Source: RBG-16-66-20 sp040752005 (GTDB lineage Bacteria > Pseudomonadota > Gammaproteobacteria > Burkholderiales > SG8-39). From it: a DNA stretch of 64,000 nucleotides. The DNA is taken from the NCBI GenBank assembly GCA_040752005.1, contig JBFMFX010000003.1, positions 1 through 64,000 of the forward strand. The letters are read 5' to 3'. The notes below the pieces were generated by a model. That model saw only the letters and a list, made by a program, of their open reading frames with translations, searched no databases and was not told where the DNA came from. Every line of letters starts with the position of its first letter. Positions within the stretch are counted from its first letter, which is position 1. The translations under genes and the position numbers were made by a program. Below, piece by piece: positions 7,174 through 15,303 of this stretch.

Positions 7174-8723
7174 GGACGCGCGCGTTCGCCCTGTGGCGGG
7201 CGGCGGAGGCGCGGCTGGACGCCGCCTTCGGTCCGCAGGCGAATCCCCTGCGGCACGCAGGTGCGCTCGCTTTCTTTCTCTTCTGGGTGGTCGCCGCGAC
7301 CGGGATCTACCTGTACGTCTTTTTCGACACCAGCGCCGCGGGAGCATGGCGCTCGGTCGAGGACGTGAGCCGGGCGCAGGGCGCGCTCGGCGCGCTCGCG
7401 CGCGGCCTGCACCGCTACGGCTCGGACGCGATGGTGCTCGCGGTGCTCGCGCATCTGGCGCGCGAATACCTCGCCGGGCACGAGCGCGGCGCGCGCTGGT
7501 TCTCGTGGGTGAGCGGCGTGCCGCTCCTCGTGCTGCTCTATGCCTCCGGCATCGGCGGATTCTGGCTGGTGTGGGACGAGCTGGCCCTCTTTTCCGCGAC
7601 GGCGACCGCCGAATGGTTCGACTGGCTGGGCGTGATGCCCGAGCCCTTCGTGCGCAATTTCCTCTCGCCCGAGCGGGTGAACGATCGCCTGTTCACGCTG
7701 TTCATCTTCCTGCACATCGGCCTGCCGCTCGCGCTGCTCCTCGGCATGTGGGTGCACGTGCAGCGCCTGTCGCGCCCCGAGACGCAGCCGGCGGCGGCGC
7801 TCGCCGCAGGGGCGCTCGCCGCGCTGGCGCTTCTTGCGCTCGCGTTTCCGGTCGAAAGCGCGCCGCCCGCCGACGTGACGCGTCCGCCGGCCGAGGTGGC
7901 GCTCGACTGGTTCCTGCTCTTCCCGCACCCGCTGATGTACGCGACCTCGCCCGGCGCGCTCTGGGCGATGGCGGCGGTGGCGTTGGCTCTGCTTTGCGCG
8001 GCGCCGTGGTTGTCGCGCGCGCCGCGGCTGCCGGCGGCGCAGGTGAGCCCCGCGGACTGCAACGGCTGCGGGCGCTGCTTCGCCGACTGCCCGTTCTCGG
8101 CGGTGGTGCTGGTGCCGCATGTCGCCAAGGCAAGAGCGCCGCGCATGGCGAAGGTCGAGCCCGCGCTCTGCGCCGGCTGCGGCATCTGCGCGGGCGCGTG
8201 CCCTTCCTCCACGCCGTTTCGCGCGAGCGAGCAATTTCGCTCCGGCATTGACATGCCGGGACGGCGCGTCGCCGAACTGCGCGCGCGGCTGGAAAGCCGC
8301 CTGCGCGCGCCGCAGCCCGGCCCGCGCGTCGTGCTGTTCGGCTGCGACCGCGGCGCGGACGTGACACGGCTGGAGGCGCCCGGCACGGTGGCGCTTTCGC
8401 TCCTCTGCGCCGGGATGCTGCCGCCCTCGTTCGTCGAGTATGCGCTGCGCTACGGCGCCGACGGCGTGCTCGTCACCGGCTGTGCAGCGGGAGGCTGCGA
8501 CTACCGCTTCGGGCAGCGCTGGCTGGAGGAGCGCTTCGCCGGCCGGCGCGAACCGCACCTGCGCGCGAACGTGCCGCGCGAGCGGCTGCGCGTGGCGTGG
8601 GTCGCGAGCGCGGCCGCGCTGGAGCGCGAGCTTGCGCAGTTCCGCGAGCACCTTGCGGCGCTCGCAGCGCGCCCGGCCGTGCTCGCGCCTCCGAAGCGCG
8701 CGCTCGCCGCCGCGGGCAGGTAG
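7170..8723 (+). CDS. Cytochrome b / 2[4Fe-4S] ferredoxin / MvhD-like fusion
   Basis: This 517-residue protein has a GTG start overlapping the previous stop. Residues 1-285 are a second cytochrome b N-terminal domain, paralogous to the fusion at 4742, with His81/His95 and His182/His196 retained. Residues 290-350 hold two [4Fe-4S] motifs: Cys297/300/303/307 and Cys334/337/340/344. Residues 385-480 resemble MvhD/FrhD, the [2Fe-2S] electron-transfer subunit between hydrogenase and heterodisulfide reductase: Cys392 in LFGCDRGA, Cys413, and Cys438 and Cys443 in TGCAAGGCDYRFG. No hydrogenase or HdrABC gene is in the window. The MvhD-like domain is a wiring element, so this protein probably connects membrane b hemes to a soluble iron-sulfur partner. 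The architecture is unusual. Confidence 0.85.
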   Translation: MRTRAFALWRAAEARLDAAFGPQANPLRHAGALAFFLFWVVAATGIYLYVFFDTSAAGAWRSVEDVSRAQGALGALARGLHRYGSDAMVLAVLAHLAREYLAGHERGARWFSWVSGVPLLVLLYASGIGGFWLVWDELALFSATATAEWFDWLGVMPEPFVRNFLSPERVNDRLFTLFIFLHIGLPLALLLGMWVHVQRLSRPETQPAAALAAGALAALALLALAFPVESAPPADVTRPPAEVALDWFLLFPHPLMYATSPGALWAMAAVALALLCAAPWLSRAPRLPAAQVSPADCNGCGRCFADCPFSAVVLVPHVAKARAPRMAKVEPALCAGCGICAGACPSSTPFRASEQFRSGIDMPGRRVAELRARLESRLRAPQPGPRVVLFGCDRGADVTRLEAPGTVALSLLCAGMLPPSFVEYALRYGADGVLVTGCAAGGCDYRFGQRWLEERFAGRREPHLRANVPRERLRVAWVASAAALERELAQFREHLAALAARPAVLAPPKRALAAAGR

Positions 8724-8733
8724 GATCGCGCCG

Positions 8734-10113
8734 ATGCGCCGTCCGACCGGATTCGCGCTGGAAGTGCCGGCCGACGAGCGCGCGCGGCTCGCGGCAGGCT
8801 GGCTCGCGCTGGGGATCGGCGCGCTGCTCGGCTCGGGGCTGTTCGCGGTGCTGGTGGTGGCCGCGCGCACGCCGTTGCTCAGGGAGCTCGTGCCGGCGGG
8901 GGATTTTTTCCGCATCGCGCTCATCGTGCACGTGGATCTCTCGGTGCTGGTGTGGTTCGCCGCGATGGCCGGCATGCTCTGGAGCCTGAACAGCCGCCCG
9001 GGGGCGCTCGCCGCCGGGTGGGTCGCGCTCTGCGGCGCGGTGGCGGGCACGCTCGTCATGATTGCCGCGCCGTTCGCCGAGCGCGGGGTGCCGGTGATGA
9101 GCAACTACGTCCCGGTGGTCGAGAGCCGCTGGTTCATGGCGGGTCTCGTCGTCTTTGTCGCATCGTGGGCGGCGATGGTGCTGCGCTCGATGGCCGCCGT
9201 GCCGAAGGTGGGCGTGCGTCTGGACGGTGCGGGCGCGCTGCGCTTCGGACTGAACGCGTCGCTGGTGTCGGCGGCGGTGGCGCTCGCCGCGTTCGGCTGG
9301 ACCTGGGCGGCGCTGCCCGCGACGCTCGATGCAAAGGCGTACTACGAGGTGCTCTTCTGGGGTGGCGGCCACGTGCTGCAGTTCACCTGGACGCTGCTGA
9401 TGCTGGTCGCGTGGCTGTGGCTTGCCGAGGCGAGCGGCGCGTGCGTGCCGCTGACGCCGCGCATCGCCGCGCTCTTCTTCGGCGTCGGGCTCGCCTCGGT
9501 GTTCGCGACGCCCGTCATCTATCTCGCCTGGGACGTCATTTCGCTGGAGCACTACCGCTATCACACCTGGGTGATGCGCGTGGGCGGCGGGCTCGCGATC
9601 GTGCCTTTCGCGGCGGCGATCGGCGTGGCGCTCGCGCGCTCGCGGCCGAGCGGGCCGCAGGCGCGGCCGCTGCGCGCGGCGCTTGTCTGGTCCATGGCGC
9701 TGTTCGGCGCCGGCGGCCTGATCGGTTTCACCATCTCGGGCTCGAACGTGCGGATTCCGGCGCACTACCACGGCGCCATCGTCGGCGTCACGCTCGCGCT
9801 GATGGGCCTGGCGTATCACCTGCTGCCGCGCCTGGGTTTCGCCGCCCCGCCGGCGCGCGCCGCGACCGTGCAGGCGTGGCTCTACGGCGCCGGTCAGCTC
9901 ATGCACGTCGCCGGACTCGCCTGGTCCGGAGGCTACGGCGTGCAACGCAAGGCCGCCGGCGCCGAACAGGCGCTGAGGACGCTTCCCGAGATCGTCTCGA
10001 TGGGCCTCATGGGCACGGGAGGTCTGGTGGCGATCGCCGGCGGCTTCATGTTCCTCGTGCTCGTCATCCGCGCCATGGTGCCGTCATGGAACTGGTCGTA
10101 TTCACGGTCGTAG
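8734..10113 (+). CDS. Divergent heme-copper oxidase subunit I-like protein
   Basis: This 459-residue protein has about twelve helices. It keeps the His residues expected for hemes: His66 in LIVHVDLS (low-spin) and His344/His346 in IPAHYHGAIVG. The putative copper site differs from oxygen reductases: His213 (GGGHVLQFTW) has Phe at the +4 position instead of Tyr, and the usual His-His pair reads Glu272-His273 in LEHYRYHTW. It is therefore unlikely to be a normal O2 reductase. Heme-copper NO reductases with altered metal ligands are known, and that is one reading; a non-catalytic heme protein is another. It starts 10 bp after the MvhD fusion and shares 28 bp with the next gene. Confidence 0.8.
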   Translation: MRRPTGFALEVPADERARLAAGWLALGIGALLGSGLFAVLVVAARTPLLRELVPAGDFFRIALIVHVDLSVLVWFAAMAGMLWSLNSRPGALAAGWVALCGAVAGTLVMIAAPFAERGVPVMSNYVPVVESRWFMAGLVVFVASWAAMVLRSMAAVPKVGVRLDGAGALRFGLNASLVSAAVALAAFGWTWAALPATLDAKAYYEVLFWGGGHVLQFTWTLLMLVAWLWLAEASGACVPLTPRIAALFFGVGLASVFATPVIYLAWDVISLEHYRYHTWVMRVGGGLAIVPFAAAIGVALARSRPSGPQARPLRAALVWSMALFGAGGLIGFTISGSNVRIPAHYHGAIVGVTLALMGLAYHLLPRLGFAAPPARAATVQAWLYGAGQLMHVAGLAWSGGYGVQRKAAGAEQALRTLPEIVSMGLMGTGGLVAIAGGFMFLVLVIRAMVPSWNWSYSRS

Positions 10114-10280
10114 CGATCGCGCTCTACTTCGGCGCGGACGCGATCCTCGACTGGATCGAGCGCGCGCGCGGCGCGCGCTTCGAGAACCGTCAGGTGGCCT
10201 ACTTCGCCATCATCCTGCCGCTCGCGCTCGTCACCTTCTGGCTGATCCAGCGGTTCTTCGGCCCGCCGCCGGGGCCCTGA
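10086..10280 (+). CDS. Small two-helix membrane protein
   Basis: This 64-residue protein has two hydrophobic helices (about 2-20 and 38-57) separated by a charged loop (DWIERARGARFENRQ). Its ATG lies inside the last 28 bp of the divergent subunit I gene, so the two are probably translated together. It is likely a small companion subunit of that protein. I do not recognise a named family. It is the last gene of the oxidase/cytochrome b operon. Confidence 0.65.
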   Translation: MELVVFTVVAIALYFGADAILDWIERARGARFENRQVAYFAIILPLALVTFWLIQRFFGPPPGP

Positions 10281-10369
10281 GCTGAGCCCGTCGTTCGCAC
10301 CGCCTGCGCGGGCGCGGGAGCGCTGCGCCGGGGCGGGCCGGTTCCCGCCGTTGCTGCTACATTGGCCCG

Positions 10370-12103
10370 GTGGAGTTCTGGCATACCGCGATCCTGGCAG
10401 GCGCCGTATTGCTGCTCGTCAGCATCGTGGCGAGCGACATCTCCTCGCGCATCGGCGCGCCGCTGCTGCTCGTCTTTCTCGGGCTCGGCATGCTGGCGGG
10501 CGAAGACGGCCCCGGCGGCATCCGCTTCGACGACTTCGAGATCTCCTGGGCGGTGGGCACCCTTGCGCTCGCAGTCATCATTTTCGATGGCGGCCTGCGC
10601 ACCCGGCGCGAGACGTTCCGTGTCGCGCTCGGACCGGCGGTCGCGCTGGCAACCTTCGGCGTGCTGATCACCGCGGCGCTGGTGTCGCTGTGCGCCGCCT
10701 GGGCGCTCGGGGTGAGCTGGCTCGAGGGGTTGCTCCTCGGCGCGATCGTGGGCTCGACCGACGCCGCCGCGGTGTTCGCGCTGCTGCGCACCCAGGGCGC
10801 GGCGCTCAAGCGGCGGGTCGCCGCGACGCTGGAAATCGAGTCGGGTAGCAACGATCCGATGGCGGTGTTCCTCACCGTCGCGGTACTGGAGGTGCTCGCC
10901 GCCGGCCGCACGCAGTTCGATGTGTCGGTTCTCGCCTCTTTCTTGCTTCAGTTCGGCCTCGGCGCCGCGTTCGGGCTGGCGGGTGGCGCGGCCCTCGCGT
11001 GGCTGATCAACCGTCTGACGCTCGCGACCGGCCTTTATCCGCTCCTCGCCGCGGCCGGCGGGCTCGTGATCTTCGCGTCGTGCCAGCGCCTCGGCGGCAG
11101 CGGCTATCTCGCGATCTATCTCGCGGGGCTGGTCCTCGGCAACGCGCGCCTGCGCTCGGCGCAGATCGTGTTGCGCGTGCACGACGGGCTGGCATGGCTC
11201 AGCCAGATCGTCATGTTCCTGATCCTCGGTTTGCTGGTGACGCCGTCGCAGCTGCTGCACATCATCCCGCAGGCGCTGCTGATCGCCGCCGGCTTGATGC
11301 TGATCGCGCGCCCGGCGGCGGTCGCCGCGACGCTCGCACCGTTTCGCTTTCCCTGGCGCGAGCAGCTCTACATCGGCTGGGTCGGACTGCGCGGTGCGGT
11401 GCCGATCGTGCTCGCGCTCTTTCCGATGATGTACGGGCTGGACAACGCGCGGTTGTACTTCAACGTGACGTTCTTCGTGGTGCTGGTCTCGCTCCTCGCC
11501 CAGGGCTGGACGATCGCGCCGGCAGCGCGCTGGCTCGGCCTGGAGGTTCCTCCGCGCCAAGAGCCGGTACAGCGCATCCCGCTCGACGTGCCGGGGCATT
11601 TCGAGTACGAGATGGTGGCATTCGACGCGCGCGAGGGGAGCCTCGCCACCGGCCGAACCCTGCAGGAGATGGGGCTCGCCGCCGGCATGCAGGTCATGGC
11701 GCTCATCCGCGACGGCCTGCCGATCGCGCTGCGGCCGGATCTTGCGATTGCGCCGGGCGATCACGTCTATTTCATCGCCCGACCGGAGGAGGTGGAGCGC
11801 CTTGCCGAGCTGTTCGATGCCCGGCAGGTTCCCGATCGCCTCGAGGAACACCGCTACTTCGGCGATTTTCTGCTGCACGGCGAGACGGTGCTCGGCGAGC
11901 TCGCGTCGGTCTATGGTTTCGCCGTGCCGCAGGCACTGGAGCGCAAGACGGTGGCCGACTACCTGAACGAGACCTTGCACGGCCGCGTGGTGGTCGGCGA
12001 CCGCGTGGTGCTCGGCCCGGTGGAGCTGGTGGTGCGCGAGCTCCGGGCCGGCAGAGTGGCGCGCGTCGGGCTGCGCCTGCCGCGCGCGCAAGCCGGCAAG
12101 TGA
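10370..12103 (+). CDS. K+/H+ (or Na+/H+) antiporter of the CPA1/NhaP2 type
   Basis: This 577-residue protein has about twelve helices over residues 1-390, including IIFDGGLRTRRE and the GSTDAAAVFALL helix typical of CPA1 exchangers. A cytoplasmic TrkA-C domain follows (about 400-490, ending DHVYFIARPEEVERL), then a CorC/HlyC-like transporter-associated domain (about 495-570). This order is that of NhaP2/CvrA potassium/proton antiporters, which use the C-terminal domains for regulation. The start is GTG with no obvious ribosome site. It is preceded by 89 bp of non-coding DNA and is probably transcribed separately from the oxidase operon. Confidence 0.88.
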   Translation: MEFWHTAILAGAVLLLVSIVASDISSRIGAPLLLVFLGLGMLAGEDGPGGIRFDDFEISWAVGTLALAVIIFDGGLRTRRETFRVALGPAVALATFGVLITAALVSLCAAWALGVSWLEGLLLGAIVGSTDAAAVFALLRTQGAALKRRVAATLEIESGSNDPMAVFLTVAVLEVLAAGRTQFDVSVLASFLLQFGLGAAFGLAGGAALAWLINRLTLATGLYPLLAAAGGLVIFASCQRLGGSGYLAIYLAGLVLGNARLRSAQIVLRVHDGLAWLSQIVMFLILGLLVTPSQLLHIIPQALLIAAGLMLIARPAAVAATLAPFRFPWREQLYIGWVGLRGAVPIVLALFPMMYGLDNARLYFNVTFFVVLVSLLAQGWTIAPAARWLGLEVPPRQEPVQRIPLDVPGHFEYEMVAFDAREGSLATGRTLQEMGLAAGMQVMALIRDGLPIALRPDLAIAPGDHVYFIARPEEVERLAELFDARQVPDRLEEHRYFGDFLLHGETVLGELASVYGFAVPQALERKTVADYLNETLHGRVVVGDRVVLGPVELVVRELRAGRVARVGLRLPRAQAGK

Positions 12104-12237
12104 ACAAGGATGTTTACGATGGCGGCCGTCCGCGAACCGATTGCCGACGGCAAGCCGGCGGCAGCGCGAGCCGCCTGCCCTGTCCGCTGCGCACCGCCCG
12201 GTGCCGGCGCGCCTGGTGAACGCGCGATTCGCCCTGG

Positions 12238-12687
12238 TCAAGCCCGCCGCGCGCGCGCGACCAGCTTGAGCATGGTGGCGAGGCTGATCGAGCGGAAGGT
12301 CGCCACCGCGATCTCGTCGATTTCTGCGAGCACCGCCGCGAGCGCGCGCTCGACCGCGACCGAGCCGGAGTTCTCGCCCGCGCCGCGCGCCGCGCGCCGG
12401 CCGCGGCGCCCGCCGGCTCCCGGGGCGGCGCCGACGCGCTCGAAGAGCTCGATGACGTCCATCAGCGTCACGCGGCGCGCGTTGCCGACGAAGCGGTAGC
12501 CGCCGCCGACACCGCGCGCGGATTCGACCAGGCCCGCGCGCGCGAGCGTCCTCAGCACCTTGGCCAGATGGTGCGGCGAGATGCCGTAGGTGCGCGCGAT
12601 CGCGCCCGCGGGCAGCACCTCGCCGGGGCGCGAGGCGGCTTCCAGCACGCTGCACAAGGCGAACAGCGTATTCTTCTGCAGCCTCAC
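12238..12687 (-). CDS. Rrf2 family transcriptional regulator lacking cluster cysteines
   Basis: This 149-residue protein has the Rrf2 winged-helix domain (residues 1-85: LFALCSVLEAA, YGISPHHLAKVLRTLARAGLV, GVGGGYRF, VTLMDVIELFE). Iron-sulfur Rrf2 proteins such as NsrR and IscR carry three Cys near residues 90-110. Here that loop is Gly/Arg/Ala-rich and has none, and the only Cys is at residue 12. It should bind DNA but sense something other than a cluster held at that site. The start is GTG overlapping the TGA of the upstream GNAT gene, so the two form an operon. The 134 bp between its end and the antiporter hold nothing recognisable. Confidence 0.85.
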   Translation of the reverse strand: MRLQKNTLFALCSVLEAASRPGEVLPAGAIARTYGISPHHLAKVLRTLARAGLVESARGVGGGYRFVGNARRVTLMDVIELFERVGAAPGAGGRRGRRAARGAGENSGSVAVERALAAVLAEIDEIAVATFRSISLATMLKLVARARRA

Positions 12688-13124
12688 TCGATGTCCATCT
12701 CCAGCGGGATGAACGGCGCGGCCATCATTCCCTGGCTGCGGAAGAACGACAGCACGAGGTGATTGTCGCGCGCGAGCAGCGTCCGGACCTTCGTCACCCC
12801 GAGGCTGCGGAAACCCTCGACGATCGCCGCGAGCAGGCGGCTGCCGATCCCGCTCTGCCGCACCGCCGGCCGCACCCCGATCGCGAACACCCAGCCGCAG
12901 CGCGGCGAGCCGAACTCCCAGTCGCGCACCTCGCCGACGATGTAACCCTCGATCCGGCCGCCGGACTCGGCGACAAGGAAGAACCGCCCCCGCCTGCGCC
13001 CGCTGCCGTAGCGGCGCAGGATGTCCTCCCAGTATTCGGGCTTGGCAAGGCGCGTCGCCTCGGCGTCGATCGCGACCACCTGCGCGAGATCGCCGGGCTG
13101 CACGGTGCGCACCTGCACGTTCAC
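12684..13124 (-). CDS. GNAT family N-acetyltransferase
   Basis: This protein is about 146 residues long. The acetyl-CoA binding motif A appears as GVRPAVRQSGIGSRLLAAI, preceded by the beta-strand core (GWVFAI) and followed by VRTLLARDNHLVLSFFRSQGM. Several GTG codons near 13124 are possible starts; I chose the one at 13124 because AAAAGAA lies upstream and longer versions would cross the FNR box at 13140. Substrate unknown. It is translationally coupled to the Rrf2 regulator. A two-domain relative lies at 24110. Confidence 0.78.
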   Translation of the reverse strand: MNVQVRTVQPGDLAQVVAIDAEATRLAKPEYWEDILRRYGSGRRRGRFFLVAESGGRIEGYIVGEVRDWEFGSPRCGWVFAIGVRPAVRQSGIGSRLLAAIVEGFRSLGVTKVRTLLARDNHLVLSFFRSQGMMAAPFIPLEMDIE

Positions 13125-13139
13125 CGGATGTGCGTTCTT

Positions 13140-13153
13140 TTGAGGCAGATCAA
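13140..13153. promoter_or_regulatory. FNR/DNR-type box, one mismatch
   Basis: TTGAGGCAGATCAA differs from TTGAT-N4-ATCAA at one base. It lies in the 100-bp divergent region between the GNAT gene and the liv operon. Its centre is about 78 bp upstream of the solute-binding-protein gene, a good distance for activation of liv, and only about 22 bp from the GNAT start. Confidence 0.55.
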
Positions 13154-13186
13154 ATCCCCGCGCGATCCCTGCGCCTAGTTTAATCT

Positions 13187-13208
13187 GGTATTCTGATACG
13201 CGAATACC
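13187..13208. promoter_or_regulatory. Inverted repeat, candidate operator of the liv operon
   Basis: GGTATTC and GAATACC are exact reverse complements separated by eight bases (TGATACGC). The repeat ends 16 bp before the ATG at 13225, just upstream of the ribosome site AAAAGGAGGG. It is AT-richer than its surroundings. A repressor operator or an mRNA hairpin in the leader are both possible. Confidence 0.5.
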
Positions 13209-13224
13209 GCAAAAGGAGGGAGCC

Positions 13225-14367
13225 ATGCTGAAAAGACTGGCGGTCGCAGCGGCGGCGCTCTTCGCGTTCGCGGGCGGCGCCGCGTTCGCCCAGGAGCCGA
13301 TCCGGATCGGGTCGTTCCTCGCCGTCACCGGCCCGGCCGCGTTCCTGGGCGACCCGGAGCAGAAGACGCTGGAGCTGTACGTCGAGAAGCTGAACGCGGC
13401 CGGCGGCGTGCTGGGGCGCAAGATCCAGCTCACGGTGTACGACTCGGCGGGCGACGCCGAAAAGGCGCGCGCTTTCGCCAAGCGGTTGATCGAGCAGGAC
13501 AAGGTGGACGTGATCGTCGGCGGCTCGACCACCGGCGAGACGATGGCGGTGGTGCCGCTGGTCGAGCAGGCCGGCATCCCGTTCATTTCGCTCGCCGGCG
13601 CGGTGGTGATCGTCGAGCCGGTCAAGAAGTGGGTGTTCAAGACCCCGCACTCGGACCGCCAGGCCTGCGAACGGATCTTCGTGGACATGAAGGCGCGCGG
13701 GCTCACGAAGATCGCGCTCATCTCGGGTGCCGGCGGTTTCGACAAGTCCATGCGCGCGCAGTGCATGCAGGTGGCGAAGAACTACGGCATCGAGATCGTC
13801 GCCGACGAGTCCTACGGCGCCGGCGACACCGACATGACGGCGCAGCTCACCAAGATCCGCTCGGCGCCCGGCGTGCAGGCGGTGCTCAACTGCGGCTTCG
13901 GCCAGGGTCCGGCGATCGTCACCAAGAATTACCGCCAGCTCGGCATCACGCTGCCGCTGTATCAGTCGCACGGCGTCGCCTCGAAGGAGTTCATCAAGCT
14001 CGCCGGCGGCGCGGCCGAGGGCGTTCGCCTGCCGGCGGCCGCGATCCTCGCTCCGGAGACGCTGCCCGACAGCGATCCGCAGAAAAAAGTGCTGCTCGAC
14101 TACAAGCGCGAGTTCGAGGGCCGGTTCAAGCAGGACGTCTCCACCTTCGGCGGGCACGCCTACGACGGCCTGATGCTCGCCGTCGAGGCGATCCGGCGCG
14201 CCGGCTCCACCAACAAGGAAGCGGTGCGCAGCGCGCTGGAGAGCATCCGCGGCTTCGTCGGCATCGACGGCGTCTTCAACTTCTCGCCGACCGACCACGT
14301 CGGGCTCGACGTCTCCGGGCTGCGCATCTTCGAGGTGCGGGGCGGCGGCTGGACGGTGGTGAAGTAG
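13225..14367 (+). CDS. Branched-chain/aromatic acid ABC transporter substrate-binding protein (LivK-like)
   Basis: This 380-residue protein has a clear signal peptide (1-23, cleavage after AFA). The mature part begins IRIGSFLAVTGPAAFLGDPEQ, the type I periplasmic binding fold seen in LivJ/LivK and HmgD-like aromatic binding proteins. It captures a solute in the periplasm for the LivHMGF importer encoded next. Strong ribosome site AAAAGGAGGG. Its closeness to phenylacetate and benzoyl-CoA genes, and a candidate FNR box upstream, make an aromatic acid a more likely ligand than an amino acid, but the specificity cannot be read from sequence. Confidence 0.88.
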   Translation: MLKRLAVAAAALFAFAGGAAFAQEPIRIGSFLAVTGPAAFLGDPEQKTLELYVEKLNAAGGVLGRKIQLTVYDSAGDAEKARAFAKRLIEQDKVDVIVGGSTTGETMAVVPLVEQAGIPFISLAGAVVIVEPVKKWVFKTPHSDRQACERIFVDMKARGLTKIALISGAGGFDKSMRAQCMQVAKNYGIEIVADESYGAGDTDMTAQLTKIRSAPGVQAVLNCGFGQGPAIVTKNYRQLGITLPLYQSHGVASKEFIKLAGGAAEGVRLPAAAILAPETLPDSDPQKKVLLDYKREFEGRFKQDVSTFGGHAYDGLMLAVEAIRRAGSTNKEAVRSALESIRGFVGIDGVFNFSPTDHVGLDVSGLRIFEVRGGGWTVVK

Positions 14368-14414
14368 GCAGGGGCGGCGCGGCAGGCGCTCGGCGGGCTC
14401 CGGCGCGCGCGCGC

Positions 14415-15290
14415 ATGTCCGCCGAGTTCCTGCAGTTCCTGCTCGCCGGGCTGACGGCGGGCGCGATCTACGCGCTCGTCGCCCTCGGCTTCACGATCAT
14501 CTACAACGCCAGCCACGTCATCAACTTCGCCCAGGGCGAGTTCGTGATGATCGGCGGCATGACGACCGTGTCGCTCGCCGCCGCCGGGCTGCCGCTGCCC
14601 GCGGCGATCGCCGCCGCGGTGCTCGCCGCCGCCGCGGTCGGGCTTGCGCTGGAGAAGTTCGCGGTCGAGCCGGCGCGCGGGGCGTCGGTGGTCACGCTCA
14701 TCATCATCACGATCGGCGCCTCGATCCTGTTGCGGGGCCTGGCGACGCTGGTCTGGGACAAGAAGATCCACGCGCTCAAGCCCTTTTCGGGCGACGCGCC
14801 GATCCGCATCGGCGGGGCGACGCTCGCGCCGCAGAGCCTGTGGGTGCTGGGCGTGACGCTCGTCATCGTGCTGCTGCTCGCCTGGTTCTTCAACCGCACG
14901 CTGCTCGGAAAGGCGCTGCTGGCCACCTCGCACAACCGGCTCGCGGCGCAGCTCGTCGGCATCAACGTGCGCCGCGTGCTGCTCGTTTCCTTCGGCCTGT
15001 CGGCGGCGCTCGGTGCGATCGCCGGCATCCTGACCGCGCCGATCACCTTCACCTCGTGGGACGTCGGCATCATGCTGGGGCTGAAGGGCTTCGCCGCCGC
15101 GATCCTCGGCGGCCTGGGCAGCGGTCCGGGCGCGATCGTCGGCGGGCTTGCGCTCGGCATCGTCGAGGCGATGGGCGCGGGCTACGTCTCCTCCGCCTAC
15201 AAGGACGCGATCGCCTTCGTCGTGCTGCTCGCGGTGCTTTTCTTCCTTCCCGGCGGGCTCCTCGGGCGGCGCGGCGCCGAGCGGGTCTAG
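14415..15290 (+). CDS. livH: Branched-chain-type ABC transporter permease LivH
   Basis: This 291-residue inner-membrane permease has about eight helices. GLTAGAIYALVALGFTIIYN and HVINFAQGEFVMIGG are the LivH signature at the N-terminus. It forms one half of the translocation pore with LivM. It follows the binding-protein gene by 47 bp and is part of a five-gene operon. No clear ribosome site precedes the ATG at 14415; upstream in-frame codons lead back into the GC-rich spacer. Confidence 0.9.
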   Translation: MSAEFLQFLLAGLTAGAIYALVALGFTIIYNASHVINFAQGEFVMIGGMTTVSLAAAGLPLPAAIAAAVLAAAAVGLALEKFAVEPARGASVVTLIIITIGASILLRGLATLVWDKKIHALKPFSGDAPIRIGGATLAPQSLWVLGVTLVIVLLLAWFFNRTLLGKALLATSHNRLAAQLVGINVRRVLLVSFGLSAALGAIAGILTAPITFTSWDVGIMLGLKGFAAAILGGLGSGPGAIVGGLALGIVEAMGAGYVSSAYKDAIAFVVLLAVLFFLPGGLLGRRGAERV

Positions 15291-15303
15291 CCGGGCGAGG
15301 CGC

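Noticed and set aside
7170..8723. MvhD-like domain as evidence for a hydrogenase or heterodisulfide reductase operon
   Set aside because: No hydrogenase subunits, maturation genes or HdrABC genes are in the window; only the electron-transfer domain is present.
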